64,000 bases of DNA from Methylobacterium phyllostachyos (GTDB taxonomy: Bacteria > Pseudomonadota > Alphaproteobacteria > Rhizobiales > Beijerinckiaceae). The stretch is from assembly GCF_900103445.1 (NCBI RefSeq), contig NZ_FNHS01000011.1:124001-188000 (forward strand), given 5' to 3'. A program made the position numbers and the translations under genes. Shown in pieces: positions 33,926 through 43,294 of this stretch (position 1 is its first letter; every line of letters starts with the position of its first letter). The notes under the pieces are model-generated. The model saw nothing but the letters and a program-made list of their open reading frames with translations, was not told where the DNA came from and did not search any database.

Positions 33926-36900
33926 ATGAACCTGTCCAAGTTCTTCATCGACCGCCCGATCTTCGCGGGCGTGCTCTCGGTGCTCATCTTCATCGGCGGC
34001 CTCATCTCGCTGTTCGCGATGCCGATCTCCGAATACCCGGACGTGGTGCCGCCCTCCGTCGTGGTGCGGGCGACCTTCCCAGGCGCCAACCCGAAGGTCA
34101 TCGTCGAGACCGTGGCGACGCCGATCGAGGAGCAGATCAACGGTGTCGAGGGCATGCTCTACATGTCGAGCCAAGCCACGACCGACGGCATCATGACGCT
34201 GACCGTCACGTTCCGGCTCGGCACCGATCCCGACAAGGCGCAGCAGCTCGTCCAGAACCGCGTGTCGCAGGCCGAGCCGCGCCTCCCCGCCATCGTGCGC
34301 CAGCTCGGCGTGGTCACGGTGAAATCCTCGCCGGATCTCACCATGGTGGTGCACCTCGTCTCGCCCAACGGGCGCTACGACATGACGTATCTGCGCAATT
34401 ACGCGGTGCTGAACATCAGGGACCGGCTGGCCCGCCTCGACGGGGTCGGCCAGGTGCAGCTGTTCGGCTCGGGCGACTACGCGATGCGGATCTGGCTCGA
34501 TCCGCAAAAGGTCGCCGAGCACGGCCTCTCAGCGGGCGACGTGGTGCGCGAAATTCAGGCGCAGAACGTGGAGGCGGCGGCGGGCGTCATCGGTGCGTCG
34601 CCCGCCGTGCCCGGCCTCGACCTCCAACTGTCCCTCAACGCCGAGGGGCGGCTCACCAGCGAGGAGCAGTTCGGCGACATCGTCGTGAAGACCGGGGACA
34701 ACGGCGAAATCACGCGGCTGCGCGACATCGCACGGGTCGAGCTCGGCGCGTCGGACTATGCCCTGCGCTCGCTCCTCGACAACAAGTCGGCCGTGGCGAT
34801 CCCGATCTCGCAATCGCCGGGCTCGAACGCGATCCAGATCTCGGACGCGGTCCGCCGGACCATGGCCGAGATCAAGAACAACATGCCGGAGGGGGTCGAC
34901 TACCAGATCGTCTACGATCCCACGCAGTTCGTGCGCGCCTCGATCGAGGCGGTGATCCACACGCTGCTTGAGGCCATCGCCCTCGTCGTGCTGGTGGTGA
35001 TCCTGTTCCTGCAGACGTGGCGGGCCTCGATCATCCCGCTGCTCGCCGTGCCGATCTCCATCGTCGGCACCTTCGCGGTGATGCATGTCTTCGGCTTCTC
35101 GATCAACGCGCTGAGCCTGTTCGGCCTCGTCCTCGCCATCGGCATCGTCGTGGACGACGCCATCGTCGTGGTCGAGAACGTCGAGCGCAACATCGAGGCG
35201 GGCCTGTCCCCGCGGGAGGCGAGCTACCAGGCCATGCGCGAGGTCTCGGGGCCGATCATCGCCATCGCCCTCGTGTTGGTCGCTGTCTTCGTGCCGCTGG
35301 CCTTCATCAGCGGGCTGACGGGCCAGTTCTATAAGCAGTTCGCTCTGACCATCGCGATCTCGACCGTGATCTCCGCGATCAACTCGCTGACCCTGTCACC
35401 GGCCCTCTCGGCGCTGCTCCTGAAGGATCACCACGCCCCGAAGGACCGGCTGACCCGCGTCCTCGACACGCTGCTCGGATGGTTCTTCCGCCGCTTCAAC
35501 CGCGCCTTCGGGGCGGCCTCCGGCGGCTACGGGCGGAGCGTCGGCGGCGTTGTCTCACGCAAGGGCGCGATGCTGGTCGTCTACCTCGTCCTCGTGGGCG
35601 TGACCGTGGCGCTGTTCCGCCAGATCCCCGGCGGCTTCGTGCCGGGCCAGGACAAGCAGTACCTCGTCGGCTTCGCCCAGCTTCCCGACGGCGCCACCCT
35701 CGACCGGACCGAGGAGGTGATCCGTCGGATGAGCGAGATCGCCCTGAAGGAGCCCGGCGTCGAAAGCGCGGTGGCCTTCCCCGGCCTCTCGATCAACGGC
35801 TTCACCAACAGCTCGAACTCGGGGATCGTGTTCTCGACGCTGAAGCCGTTTGACGAGCGGAAGGCTCCGGCGCTGAACGGCGTTGCCATCGCGCAATCCC
35901 TGAACAGGAAATACGCCGCCATTCCCGACGCCTTCATCGCGATGTTCCCGCCCCCGCCGGTGAATGGGCTCGGCACCATTGGCGGCTTCAAGATGCAGAT
36001 CGAGGATCGGGCCGGCCTCGGCTACGAGGCGCTGAACGAGGCCACGAAGGCGTTCATGGCCAAGGCCGCCAAGGCGCCCGAATTGGCCGGCCTGTTCTCC
36101 AGCTTTCAGATGAACGTGCCTCAGCTCTTCGCCGACATCGACCGGACCAAGGCGCGCCAACTCCGCATTCCGGTGACGGACGTCTTCGACACGCTCCAGA
36201 TTTATCTCGGCTCACTCTACGTCAACGACTTCAACAAGTTCGGCCGCACCTACTCGGTCCGCGTCCAGGCGGACGCGCCGTTCCGCGCGCGGCAGGACGA
36301 TATCGGGCTGCTCAAGCTCCGCGCCGGATCGGGGGAGATGGTGCCGCTTTCGGCCCTGCTGCGCGTCCGCCAGACGGCGGGGCCGGAGCGGGCCATGCGC
36401 TACAACGGCTTCCTCTCCGCCGATATCAACGCCGCCGCCGCCCCTGGCTTCTCCTCGGGGCAGGCCCAGGACGCGGCGGCCCGAATCGCCGCCGAAACGC
36501 TGCCGCGGGGCTTCGCCTTCGAGTGGACCGACCTGACCTACCAAGAGTTCATCGCCGGCAATTCTGGCATCTGGGTTTTCCCCCTGGCCTTGCTGCTGGT
36601 GTTCCTCGTGCTCGCCGCGCAGTACGAAAGTCTCGCCCTGCCGCTCGCCATCCTGTTGATCGTGCCGATGGGCCTGCTCGCGGCGATGTTCGGGGTCTGG
36701 CTCTCGGCCGGAGACAACAACGTCTTCACGCAGATTGGCCTTATCGTGCTGGTCGGACTCTCGGCGAAAAACGCCATCCTGATCGTGGAATTCGCCCGCG
36801 AACTGGAATTTGCCGGTCGGAGCCCGATTCACGCGGCCATCGAGGCGAGTCGCCTGCGGCTGCGCCCGATCTTGATGACCTCCATGGCCTTCATCATGGG

Positions 36901-37120
36901 CGTCCTGCCCCTCGTCACCGCCACGGGCGCCGGTTCCGAGATGCGCAGCGCCATGGGCGTGGCGGTCTTCTCTGGCATGATCGGCGTGACGGCCTTCGGC
37001 CTATTCCTGACCCCAGTCTTCTATGTATTGCTCCGACGCCTCTCGGGTAACCGGCCGCTCAAGCAGCACGGTGCAGCGGCAACCATCGCCCGCGAGGACA
37101 GCGTTGGGGTCGCCGCGTGA
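33926..37120 (+). CDS. RND multidrug efflux pump, inner-membrane transporter (MexF-like HAE1)
   Basis: This 1,064-aa RND exporter begins MNLSKFFIDRPIFAGVLSVL and resembles the MexF/OqxB branch. It has the proton-relay pair in GIVVDDAIVVVENVERN (near residue 409) and the helix-10 lysine in GLSAKNAILIVEFAREL. Both periplasmic docking/porter loops are complete. GAGGG precedes the ATG. Together with the adaptor it exports toxic organics from the inner membrane or periplasm; MexF-type pumps are known for chloramphenicol and quinolones, but its specificity here is not visible. No outer-membrane channel gene is nearby. Confidence 0.95.
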   Translation: MNLSKFFIDRPIFAGVLSVLIFIGGLISLFAMPISEYPDVVPPSVVVRATFPGANPKVIVETVATPIEEQINGVEGMLYMSSQATTDGIMTLTVTFRLGTDPDKAQQLVQNRVSQAEPRLPAIVRQLGVVTVKSSPDLTMVVHLVSPNGRYDMTYLRNYAVLNIRDRLARLDGVGQVQLFGSGDYAMRIWLDPQKVAEHGLSAGDVVREIQAQNVEAAAGVIGASPAVPGLDLQLSLNAEGRLTSEEQFGDIVVKTGDNGEITRLRDIARVELGASDYALRSLLDNKSAVAIPISQSPGSNAIQISDAVRRTMAEIKNNMPEGVDYQIVYDPTQFVRASIEAVIHTLLEAIALVVLVVILFLQTWRASIIPLLAVPISIVGTFAVMHVFGFSINALSLFGLVLAIGIVVDDAIVVVENVERNIEAGLSPREASYQAMREVSGPIIAIALVLVAVFVPLAFISGLTGQFYKQFALTIAISTVISAINSLTLSPALSALLLKDHHAPKDRLTRVLDTLLGWFFRRFNRAFGAASGGYGRSVGGVVSRKGAMLVVYLVLVGVTVALFRQIPGGFVPGQDKQYLVGFAQLPDGATLDRTEEVIRRMSEIALKEPGVESAVAFPGLSINGFTNSSNSGIVFSTLKPFDERKAPALNGVAIAQSLNRKYAAIPDAFIAMFPPPPVNGLGTIGGFKMQIEDRAGLGYEALNEATKAFMAKAAKAPELAGLFSSFQMNVPQLFADIDRTKARQLRIPVTDVFDTLQIYLGSLYVNDFNKFGRTYSVRVQADAPFRARQDDIGLLKLRAGSGEMVPLSALLRVRQTAGPERAMRYNGFLSADINAAAAPGFSSGQAQDAAARIAAETLPRGFAFEWTDLTYQEFIAGNSGIWVFPLALLLVFLVLAAQYESLALPLAILLIVPMGLLAAMFGVWLSAGDNNVFTQIGLIVLVGLSAKNAILIVEFARELEFAGRSPIHAAIEASRLRLRPILMTSMAFIMGVLPLVTATGAGSEMRSAMGVAVFSGMIGVTAFGLFLTPVFYVLLRRLSGNRPLKQHGAAATIAREDSVGVAA

Positions 37121-37633
37121 TGGCCCCCCGAGGTTCGTGCCCCGCTTCGGTGCGCCCCTTTCCGAGGCGTCCGACGCCTTCGATTGAAGCCAGCTCCGCC
37201 GCGCCGGATCGCTGCCCGGAGACGCTCGGTGCCGGCGGACGTCGCCCGATGTCTGCGATGGGCGCGAAACGGTCGGCCGGAGACGGGCGAAAGCGGCTCG
37301 TCCGCTCTGGAGAGGGATTGCTGGGACGGCGGACGGCCGCCTATCGACCCACCTCGGGCGGCCAACAAGGGGATTGATGGCCATACGGCTCCGGAGGAGG
37401 CAGCGTTGTCTGCGCTGATGCCATCGCTGCCACGTACAGACGGGCGGACATCCACCCAGCCCAGATGCCCGCACAATCAGCCGCAACAGCTGATATTGGC
37501 CGGACGCAGCCAGTCCGTTTCAGAGCAGGCTCTCCGAAGATGCAGACGGGCGCCAACCAATCCATGACGGACGGGCCCGCCTCCAGTGCCACCGCGGACG
37601 AGCCGTGCCGATTGTTGGCTCAGAGTGGCGACA
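37121..37633. other. Intergenic spacer, about 510 bases, no gene seen
   Basis: Between the convergent RND pump and crotonase genes no frame has a credible ribosome site or domain. The short open frames on both strands are low-complexity Arg/Pro/Ala shadows. Confidence 0.5.
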
Positions 37634-38419
37634 TCAGGCGCCCGACCAAGCCGCAGGTCGTTTGTCGAGGAATGCCCGAACGCCCTCGGCGAAGTCCAGG
37701 CTGCCGTAACAGGTCCGGATGCCGGCGCTGCCGTCAGCATCTGGATCTAGGGCGAGCGCAGCCAGCATCTCCCGGGTGACGCGCATGGTCACCGGCGCGT
37801 GGCTGATCAAGCGTTGGCAGATCTGCACCACGCAAGCATCGAGGGTCTCGGGGCTCTCGATGGCGACGAGGTAGCCAAGCGGTTCCAGGCTCTCGGCCGT
37901 CGGCATATCGGCGAGCAGAAGCATCCGTTTGACGGTGCTCAGGCCCAGCGTCGCTGTGAGGCGACGCAAGTTCGCGGGCGACAGGCAATTGCCGAGGGTG
38001 CGGGCGATCGGAGCGCCGAACCGCGCCCCCGGTGTGGCCACGCGCAGGTCGCAGGCATTGGCGATCGCGAGGCCGCCGCCGACCGCCAGCCCTTCCACCA
38101 CTGCGATGGTCGGCACACGGACCCGCTCCAGGGCGGCGACATAGGAGTCGATCCGTATCTCGTAGGCCACCCCGTCCTCTCCGGAGAAACCCACGAATTG
38201 CTCAATATCGGTCCCGGCCACGAAAGCTCTGCCGCCGGCCCCGCGCAGGACGGCGACGCGGATCGCCGGGTCGGCCTCGATCCGAGCGAGGCCGTCGGCC
38301 AACTCCTCGTACATCCGCCACGTCATTGCATTGCGGGCGGCGGGCCGGTCGAAAGTCAAATGGGCGACGCCGCCCTCGGCGCGATAGCGAACTTCGCCCT
38401 GCCGCTCGGACGCGCTCAC
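37634..38419 (-). CDS. Enoyl-CoA hydratase/isomerase family protein
   Basis: This 261-aa crotonase-fold enzyme contains the CoA/oxyanion-hole region VAVLRGAGGRAFVAGTDIEQF and the second motif VEGLAVGGGLAIANACDL. A glutamate equivalent to the hydratase acids is not obvious, so hydratase, isomerase or lyase activity cannot be chosen. The start is GTG at 38417-38419 and overlaps the TGA of the CoA-transferase gene, implying translational coupling. The pair probably acts in sequence: transfer of CoA to an acid, then hydration or cleavage of the acyl-CoA. Confidence 0.9.
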   Translation of the reverse strand: MSASERQGEVRYRAEGGVAHLTFDRPAARNAMTWRMYEELADGLARIEADPAIRVAVLRGAGGRAFVAGTDIEQFVGFSGEDGVAYEIRIDSYVAALERVRVPTIAVVEGLAVGGGLAIANACDLRVATPGARFGAPIARTLGNCLSPANLRRLTATLGLSTVKRMLLLADMPTAESLEPLGYLVAIESPETLDACVVQICQRLISHAPVTMRVTREMLAALALDPDADGSAGIRTCYGSLDFAEGVRAFLDKRPAAWSGA

Positions 38420-39684
38420 GGTGCGAACGCGCCGCCCGCGCGCAGCGCCTCGGTGTCTTCGTCGTCAAGACCGAGTTCCCGAAGCAAGCTTTCTGTATGC
38501 TCGCCCAAAAGCGGAGCATGCATCCGGGTGCGTGGCGGCGTACCCGAGAACTTCACAGGGAAGCCGATGTTGGGCACGCTGCCCTCGTTCGGATGTGGAA
38601 CCTCGATCCGCATCTGACGATGGCGGCCGTGCTCACTCTCGAACGCTTCCGGATAGGTGTTCATTCGCCCCGCCGGTATGCCGACCGCGAGGAGATGGGT
38701 CACCCATTCCTCAGCGGTCCGTTCGGCGAAGCTCTTCTCCAACTCCTCGATCAGCACATCCCGGTTGGCGAGGCGCGCTGGGATGTCGGCGAAGCGGCAA
38801 TCATCGACGAGGTCAGCCCGCGCAAGCACATCGCAGAGCAGCCGCCAAAGCTTCTGATTGGTTGCGCCCATGACGAAGTAGCCGTCCGAGGCGCGCACGG
38901 CCTGGTAGGGCGCGCTCATCAGGTTCGCGGTTCCGAGCGGTTTGGGAATGCGGCCGGTGCCCCAGTACTCCGAGATGTCCCAGATCGAGAATGCCAGGGC
39001 GGAGTCAAACAGCGACGCGTCGATATACTGGCCTTCACCGCTCGTCTGCCGGCCAATGTATGCGCTCAGGATCCCGTAGACGCAAAACAGCGCACAGCCG
39101 ATATCGGCCACCGGGACGCCCGCTTTGACGGGCGGCCCACCGGCATGGCCGGTCACGCTCATCACCCCCGACATCGCCTGAGCCATCAGGTCGTATCCCG
39201 GCCGCATCGCCCAGGGACCGGACTGACCGAAGCCCGAGATGCTGGCGTAGATCAGGCGCGGATTGTGCTCGCGTAGCACCTCGTAGCCGAGCCCGAGCTT
39301 CTTCATCACACCAGGCCGGTAGTTCTCGACCAGGATATCGGCCGTGGCGACGAGCTTCATGAACAGCGCGCGGCCAGCCTCGCTCTTCAGGTTGAGGGCG
39401 ATGCTGCGCTTGTTCCGGTTCATGTTGAGGAAGCCCATGCTGTCGGGCCCCTTCATCTTGAACCCCATGGCGCTGCGGGTTTGGTCACCCGTGCCGGGCG
39501 GCTCGACCTTGATGACGTCGGCGCCAAGATCCGCCAGCAGCATGCTGCAGAACGGACCTGCCATCACCTGCGTGACGTCCAAAACCCGCAGCCCCGCGAG
39601 CGGCAGCGGACGGGCGGTCGCTGAAGCCTCCCCGTCCTCCAGCGCCTGAGCCGAGCGATCGTTGAGACGGCCGATCTCATCCAT
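38416..39684 (-). CDS. Family III (CaiB/BaiF) CoA-transferase
   Basis: This 422-aa protein is a full-length CaiB/BaiF-type CoA-transferase. It shows LPLAGLRVLDVTQVMAGPF near the N-terminus, LGADVIKVEPPGTGD, and RPGYDLMAQAMSG, which carries the catalytic Asp that forms the acyl anhydride. The ATG at 39682-39684 has GGGAGGAG upstream, so the longer frame further upstream is not used. It probably activates a carboxylic acid using succinyl-CoA or acetyl-CoA; the acceptor is unknown. It is divergent from an MFS carrier gene across a region holding two matching palindromes. Confidence 0.93.
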   Translation of the reverse strand: MDEIGRLNDRSAQALEDGEASATARPLPLAGLRVLDVTQVMAGPFCSMLLADLGADVIKVEPPGTGDQTRSAMGFKMKGPDSMGFLNMNRNKRSIALNLKSEAGRALFMKLVATADILVENYRPGVMKKLGLGYEVLREHNPRLIYASISGFGQSGPWAMRPGYDLMAQAMSGVMSVTGHAGGPPVKAGVPVADIGCALFCVYGILSAYIGRQTSGEGQYIDASLFDSALAFSIWDISEYWGTGRIPKPLGTANLMSAPYQAVRASDGYFVMGATNQKLWRLLCDVLARADLVDDCRFADIPARLANRDVLIEELEKSFAERTAEEWVTHLLAVGIPAGRMNTYPEAFESEHGRHRQMRIEVPHPNEGSVPNIGFPVKFSGTPPRTRMHAPLLGEHTESLLRELGLDDEDTEALRAGGAFAP

Positions 39685-39728
39685 CTGGGGCTCTCCTCCC
39701 GCGACGCATTCGGGGCGTCGCCTTTTGC

Positions 39729-39744
39729 ATTCTGCATGCATAAG
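39729..39744. promoter_or_regulatory. Candidate GntR operator, copy 1
   Basis: ATTCTGCATGCATAAG fits the pattern ATT-N-TGC-N2-GCA-N-AA(T), a dyad of half-sites around a 2-base centre. It lies 45 bases before the CoA-transferase start codon. Confidence 0.5.
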
Positions 39745-39794
39745 GCGATTTCCGGGGCATGCAACCGAATTCCGGACCACACGCGAAAAAATGC

Positions 39795-39810
39795 ATTTTG
39801 CGTGCAGAAT
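39795..39810. promoter_or_regulatory. Candidate GntR operator, copy 2
   Basis: ATTTTGCGTGCAGAAT is a 16-base dyad (ATT-N-TGC-N2-GCA-N-AAT) centred 66 bases from copy 1, roughly six helical turns. It lies about 100 bases before the MFS start codon. The FadR/FCD-type GntR gene at 41331 is the obvious candidate binder. Confidence 0.55.
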
Positions 39811-39909
39811 TCATCTTGTGCAGCCCGGTTCCCGCGCGCAGTCTGAACGAAGACAAGCAGCAACATGCGATGGGTGCGGAGCCAACCGCACTCACGGGAG
39901 GAACAGCGT

Positions 39910-41247
39910 ATGAGCCTTGGATCCGGCGGCGTCACGCACGCCCTGCGCCGCACGTTCACAACGACGAGGGGGCGCGTTTTCGCCCTGCTGTGCCTCGTTT
40001 ACTTCATCACCTACGTCGATCGGGTGAACCTCTCGACGCTGGCGCCGCTGATGGCGACCGACCTTCACCTCGACAACGTCGAACTCGGCTTTGCCCTCTC
40101 CTCGTTCGGCTACACCTACGCGCTGTTCCAGATCCTGGGCGGGATGACCGCGGACCGGCTCGGCGCGCGTCGGACCTTGGTCCTGTGCGGGATCGTGTGG
40201 ACGGTCGGAACGCTGCTGACCGGGTTCGTCGGTGGCCTGCTCTCCCTCGTCCTCGCGCGCCTGCTCTTGGGCGTCGGCGAGGGCGCGACCTTCCCGGCTG
40301 CGACGACCGCAATGACGCGCTGGGTTCCGACCGCCGAGCGCGGCTACGCTCAAGGTGTCGTGCATTCCTGCTCGCGTCTGGCCAACACCGTGACGCCACC
40401 CCTCGTCGTCCTGATGGCCACCTATTTTGGCTGGCGGGGCACCTTCATGGCGCTCGCAGCGGTCAGCCTGTGCTGGATTGTTGTCTGGGGCCTGTATTTT
40501 CGGGATGAGCCCAGTGCCCATCCGGGCTGCACGCCGGAGGAGCTGGCGGAGCTGCCGGCGCCGCGCAAGTCGGCCGGTGGCCCATCGGACGCGACCCCTT
40601 GGGCGGCGCTCCTGCGCGGCATGCTGCCGACGACGTTGGTGTACTTCTGCTACAACTGGACGCTGTGGCTCTACGTGACGTGGCTGCCGAGCTACTTCGT
40701 CAAGGCGCAGGGTCTCAACATCAAGGAGTCGGCGTTCTTCGCCTTCGGGGTGTTCGGCGCCGGCGTCGTCGGCGATGCTTTGGGCGGTATCTGGGCCGAC
40801 CGCATCTATCGCCGTACCAACGACCTTGCGCGGGCGCGCCGCACGGTCATCGTGGTGAGCCTGCTCGGTTCGATGGTCTGCTTGCTCCCGGTGCTCTTCG
40901 TTCACGAGCTGGCGGTCGTCGCCCTCTGTCTGAGCGGTGCGTTCTTCTTCCTCGAACTGACGGTCGGCCCGATCTGGGCGATCCCGATGGACGTGGCTCC
41001 GAAGCATGCGGGCACCGCTAGCGGCATCATGAACACCGGCTCGGCGATCGCCGGTATCGTCTCACCTTTGGCCTTCGGGGTGATCGCCCAGCTCTCGGGG
41101 AGTTACGCCCTACCGTTCGTCGGTTCGATCGCCTTGCTGCTCGTCGGGGCGGTCTTGGCTTGGCGGGGCCTGCCGCGCGGTGAAGTGACGGCGAGCAAGG
41201 CAGCATCCAGTCTGTCGCCGACGGGGGTGCCCGGAAACGCGGTTTAA
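39910..41247 (+). CDS. MFS transporter (ACS family), organic-anion symporter
   Basis: This 445-aa inner-membrane carrier has about 12 predicted spans. It begins with the ACS-type sequence LVYFITYVDRVNLSTLAPLM, and the loop 2-3 signature appears as GGMTADRLGARRTLVL. The ACS family imports organic anions such as hexuronates, glucarate, tartrate, phthalate or 4-hydroxyphenylacetate. The ATG at 39910 has GGGAGG at good distance. It is divergent from the CoA-transferase operon and upstream of the GntR and RraA-like genes, so it probably brings in the acid processed by this module. Confidence 0.92.
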   Translation: MSLGSGGVTHALRRTFTTTRGRVFALLCLVYFITYVDRVNLSTLAPLMATDLHLDNVELGFALSSFGYTYALFQILGGMTADRLGARRTLVLCGIVWTVGTLLTGFVGGLLSLVLARLLLGVGEGATFPAATTAMTRWVPTAERGYAQGVVHSCSRLANTVTPPLVVLMATYFGWRGTFMALAAVSLCWIVVWGLYFRDEPSAHPGCTPEELAELPAPRKSAGGPSDATPWAALLRGMLPTTLVYFCYNWTLWLYVTWLPSYFVKAQGLNIKESAFFAFGVFGAGVVGDALGGIWADRIYRRTNDLARARRTVIVVSLLGSMVCLLPVLFVHELAVVALCLSGAFFFLELTVGPIWAIPMDVAPKHAGTASGIMNTGSAIAGIVSPLAFGVIAQLSGSYALPFVGSIALLLVGAVLAWRGLPRGEVTASKAASSLSPTGVPGNAV

Positions 41248-41330
41248 GTCGATGCCGCCACCTTAGGATGTTACCGGACGGACAGGTTCGCTATGAAACG
41301 GCAGGACAAAGAGACCTTCTGACGACCGCG

Positions 41331-42017
41331 ATGATGCAGCCGACGCCCCTTACTCGGACCAACCTCCACGACATGCTCGTCGCCGGCATTCGCGAGATGG
41401 TAATCGCCGGGGTGCTGCGCCCGGGCGACAAAATCTCGGAACAAGCGCTCTGCCAGCGATTCGGGGTCTCGCGTACGCCGTTGCGGGAAGCGCTGAAGGT
41501 CCTTGGCTCGGAAGGCATGCTCCAGCTGCTGCCCCGACGCGGCGCCGTCGTGGCGAGCGTCAGCCCGGAGGAGATCGACGAGCTGTTCCCCATAATGGCG
41601 GCGCTCGAGGCGCTCGCGGGTGAACTGGTATGTAAGCACGCCAGCGATGCCGACTTGGCGCAACTCAGCGCCATCCACGATCACATGATGAGCGCTCACG
41701 CTGTCGAGGATGAGCCGACATATCTGCAGGCGAACCGCAGCTTCCACGAAACCCTCGTGTCCGCGGCTGGAAACGCCACGCTGACAGCGAGCTACATGCA
41801 GATCCTGACGCGCACTCGAGCGTTTCGCTTCGTGGCTCGCAAGAGCCCGGAGAACTGGCAGGCCGCGGTGCGGGATCACCACGCCATCATGGGCGCCCTA
41901 AAGGTTCGCAATGCCGCTCGATTGTCCCGTCTTCTGCGACGTCACGTGATGGGCGTGACAGTCAAGATCGCGCGGGATGCCATCGCCGAAGCCGGCGAAC
42001 TGCCGAAATCTGCCTGA
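41331..42017 (+). CDS. GntR-family regulator with FCD domain
   Basis: This 228-aa regulator has an N-terminal winged HTH (ISEQALCQRFGVSRTPLREALKVLGSEGMLQLLPRRGAVV, read in parts) and a C-terminal all-helical FCD ligand domain. The FCD metal/ligand histidines are visible in NRSFHETLVSAAGN and DHHAIMGALKVRN. ATGs at 41331 and 41334 are both possible; an in-frame non-ATG start at 41268 is less likely. FCD-type GntR proteins sense carboxylic acids and usually repress neighbouring catabolic genes; the two palindromes at 39729 and 39795 are candidate sites. Confidence 0.93.
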   Translation: MMQPTPLTRTNLHDMLVAGIREMVIAGVLRPGDKISEQALCQRFGVSRTPLREALKVLGSEGMLQLLPRRGAVVASVSPEEIDELFPIMAALEALAGELVCKHASDADLAQLSAIHDHMMSAHAVEDEPTYLQANRSFHETLVSAAGNATLTASYMQILTRTRAFRFVARKSPENWQAAVRDHHAIMGALKVRNAARLSRLLRRHVMGVTVKIARDAIAEAGELPKSA

Positions 42018-42166
42018 CAGCGGGCCGAACTCGGCCGTCAGCGGCAGGGTTACTGAGGAGTGGGCTCGCAGAACGAGCGGACCGTCGTCAAGGTAATCTC
42101 GCATTCTGGCGGGTCGATCCGGCAGGAATATGTGCAGACTCAGCTCTCGGGGGCGGAAACAGCGCT

Positions 42167-42829
42167 ATGGCGGAGGATGACAAGGAACTCGTCGCCTTGT
42201 TCGAGGGGCTCGATACGCCAAGCGTCTCTGACGCGATGGACAAGCTCGGCCTGCCGGGACAATGCTTCGGCATCGCCCCCCTCGACGACTACACGAAGAC
42301 GGTGGTCGGGCCGGCGTTCACGGTAAAGTACGTGCCGGCGACGACCCCACCCGGCACGGTCGGCGACTTCATCGACGACGTTGCCGAGGGCGACGTCGTC
42401 GTGATCGACAACGACGGTCGGACCGACTGTACGGTGTGGGGGGACATCATGACCCAATACGCCGGCGCGCGCCGCTTTGCTGGAACGGTCATCGATGGGG
42501 TCTGCCGCGATGTGGCCAAGGCGCTCGGCGACGGTTATCCGATGTTCACGCGTGGCCGCTTCATGCGGACCGGCAAGGACCGGGTGCAGGTGGAGGCGGT
42601 GAACGTCACCATCTCCGTCGGTCAAGCGCGCGTAGGCCCACGCGACATCGTCGTGGCCGATGCAAACGGTGTGGTCGTGGTGCCGCGGGAACACGTCCGC
42701 GAGGTCGCCAAACTCGCTCGCGAGATCGAGGCTGTCGAGCATCAGATCCGTGGGGAGATCGCGCGGGGCAAGAGCCTCAAGGAAGCGCGGGAAGCCCTCG
42801 GCTACCACAACCTGCAGCGCAGGCACTGA
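42167..42829 (+). CDS. RraA-like lyase (HMG aldolase/oxaloacetate decarboxylase family)
   Basis: This 220-aa protein belongs to the RraA-like family. The conserved core is visible: TPSVSDAMDKLG near the start, GDIMTQYAGARRFAGTVIDG, and the following Arg-Asp (VCRDVAK) that ligates the divalent metal and binds the keto acid. Characterised catabolic members are class II aldolases that cleave 4-hydroxy-4-methyl-2-oxoglutarate or 4-carboxy-4-hydroxy-2-oxoadipate to pyruvate, and they also decarboxylate oxaloacetate. In this setting a lyase role is more likely than RNase E inhibition. The start is the ATG at 42167; the ribosome site is weak. Confidence 0.88.
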   Translation: MAEDDKELVALFEGLDTPSVSDAMDKLGLPGQCFGIAPLDDYTKTVVGPAFTVKYVPATTPPGTVGDFIDDVAEGDVVVIDNDGRTDCTVWGDIMTQYAGARRFAGTVIDGVCRDVAKALGDGYPMFTRGRFMRTGKDRVQVEAVNVTISVGQARVGPRDIVVADANGVVVVPREHVREVAKLAREIEAVEHQIRGEIARGKSLKEAREALGYHNLQRRH

Positions 42830-43294
42830 CCACGATCTCGTCGCTGCTCGCAGATCCCGCGCTTGCGTGCGGAGGCTCGCCCCTTGGCGTCGGCATGGAC
42901 CGCATCGCCTTCAGCCCGCGCCTCAATCCGCACGCTTGGCAAGGGCCGTCGCGGTTGGACCCCTGTGGCCAGCCCCCCTGCCGGAAGTCTCAGGCCCCAC
43001 CGAACTGAACGTCGTCAGGATCACGCCATCAGCGCTGCCGAAATGAGGGGCTCCCAGCGCGTGCTGTTCGATCGAGGAAGGAATCGTCGGATGACGCACT
43101 CGTGAGGCGATTGATTCATGGGGCGCACCGACAGTCGCATCGTTCAGAAACAATACTTCGAAAGAATGCTCCTCACGTCCGTGGCGATCTTGCGAGCTCA
43201 AGAGCGAAAAGCCGTGGCCAACCGCGGCGGTGTTCCGTTCGCGCAGGAGGTCCTGAGCCTCGTACAGCAAAGAATACGTTTGAGAGAGGAACGC
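42830..43294. other. Intergenic spacer, about 465 bases, no gene seen
   Basis: An open frame continuous with the next MFS gene starts at 43118, but these bases are not MFS-like. The GAGAGGA ribosome site directly before 43295 indicates a leader rather than coding sequence. A promoter for the MFS-dehydrogenase pair is expected here; I could not identify it. Confidence 0.45.

Noticed and set aside
37001..37486. Minus-strand frame after the second RND pump
   Set aside because: Overlaps the pump end antisense, rich in Arg/Ser/Pro, no domain.
43118..43294. N-terminal extension of the second MFS carrier
   Set aside because: It would add a 59-residue polar leader not seen in the family; GAGAGGA precedes the ATG at 43295.
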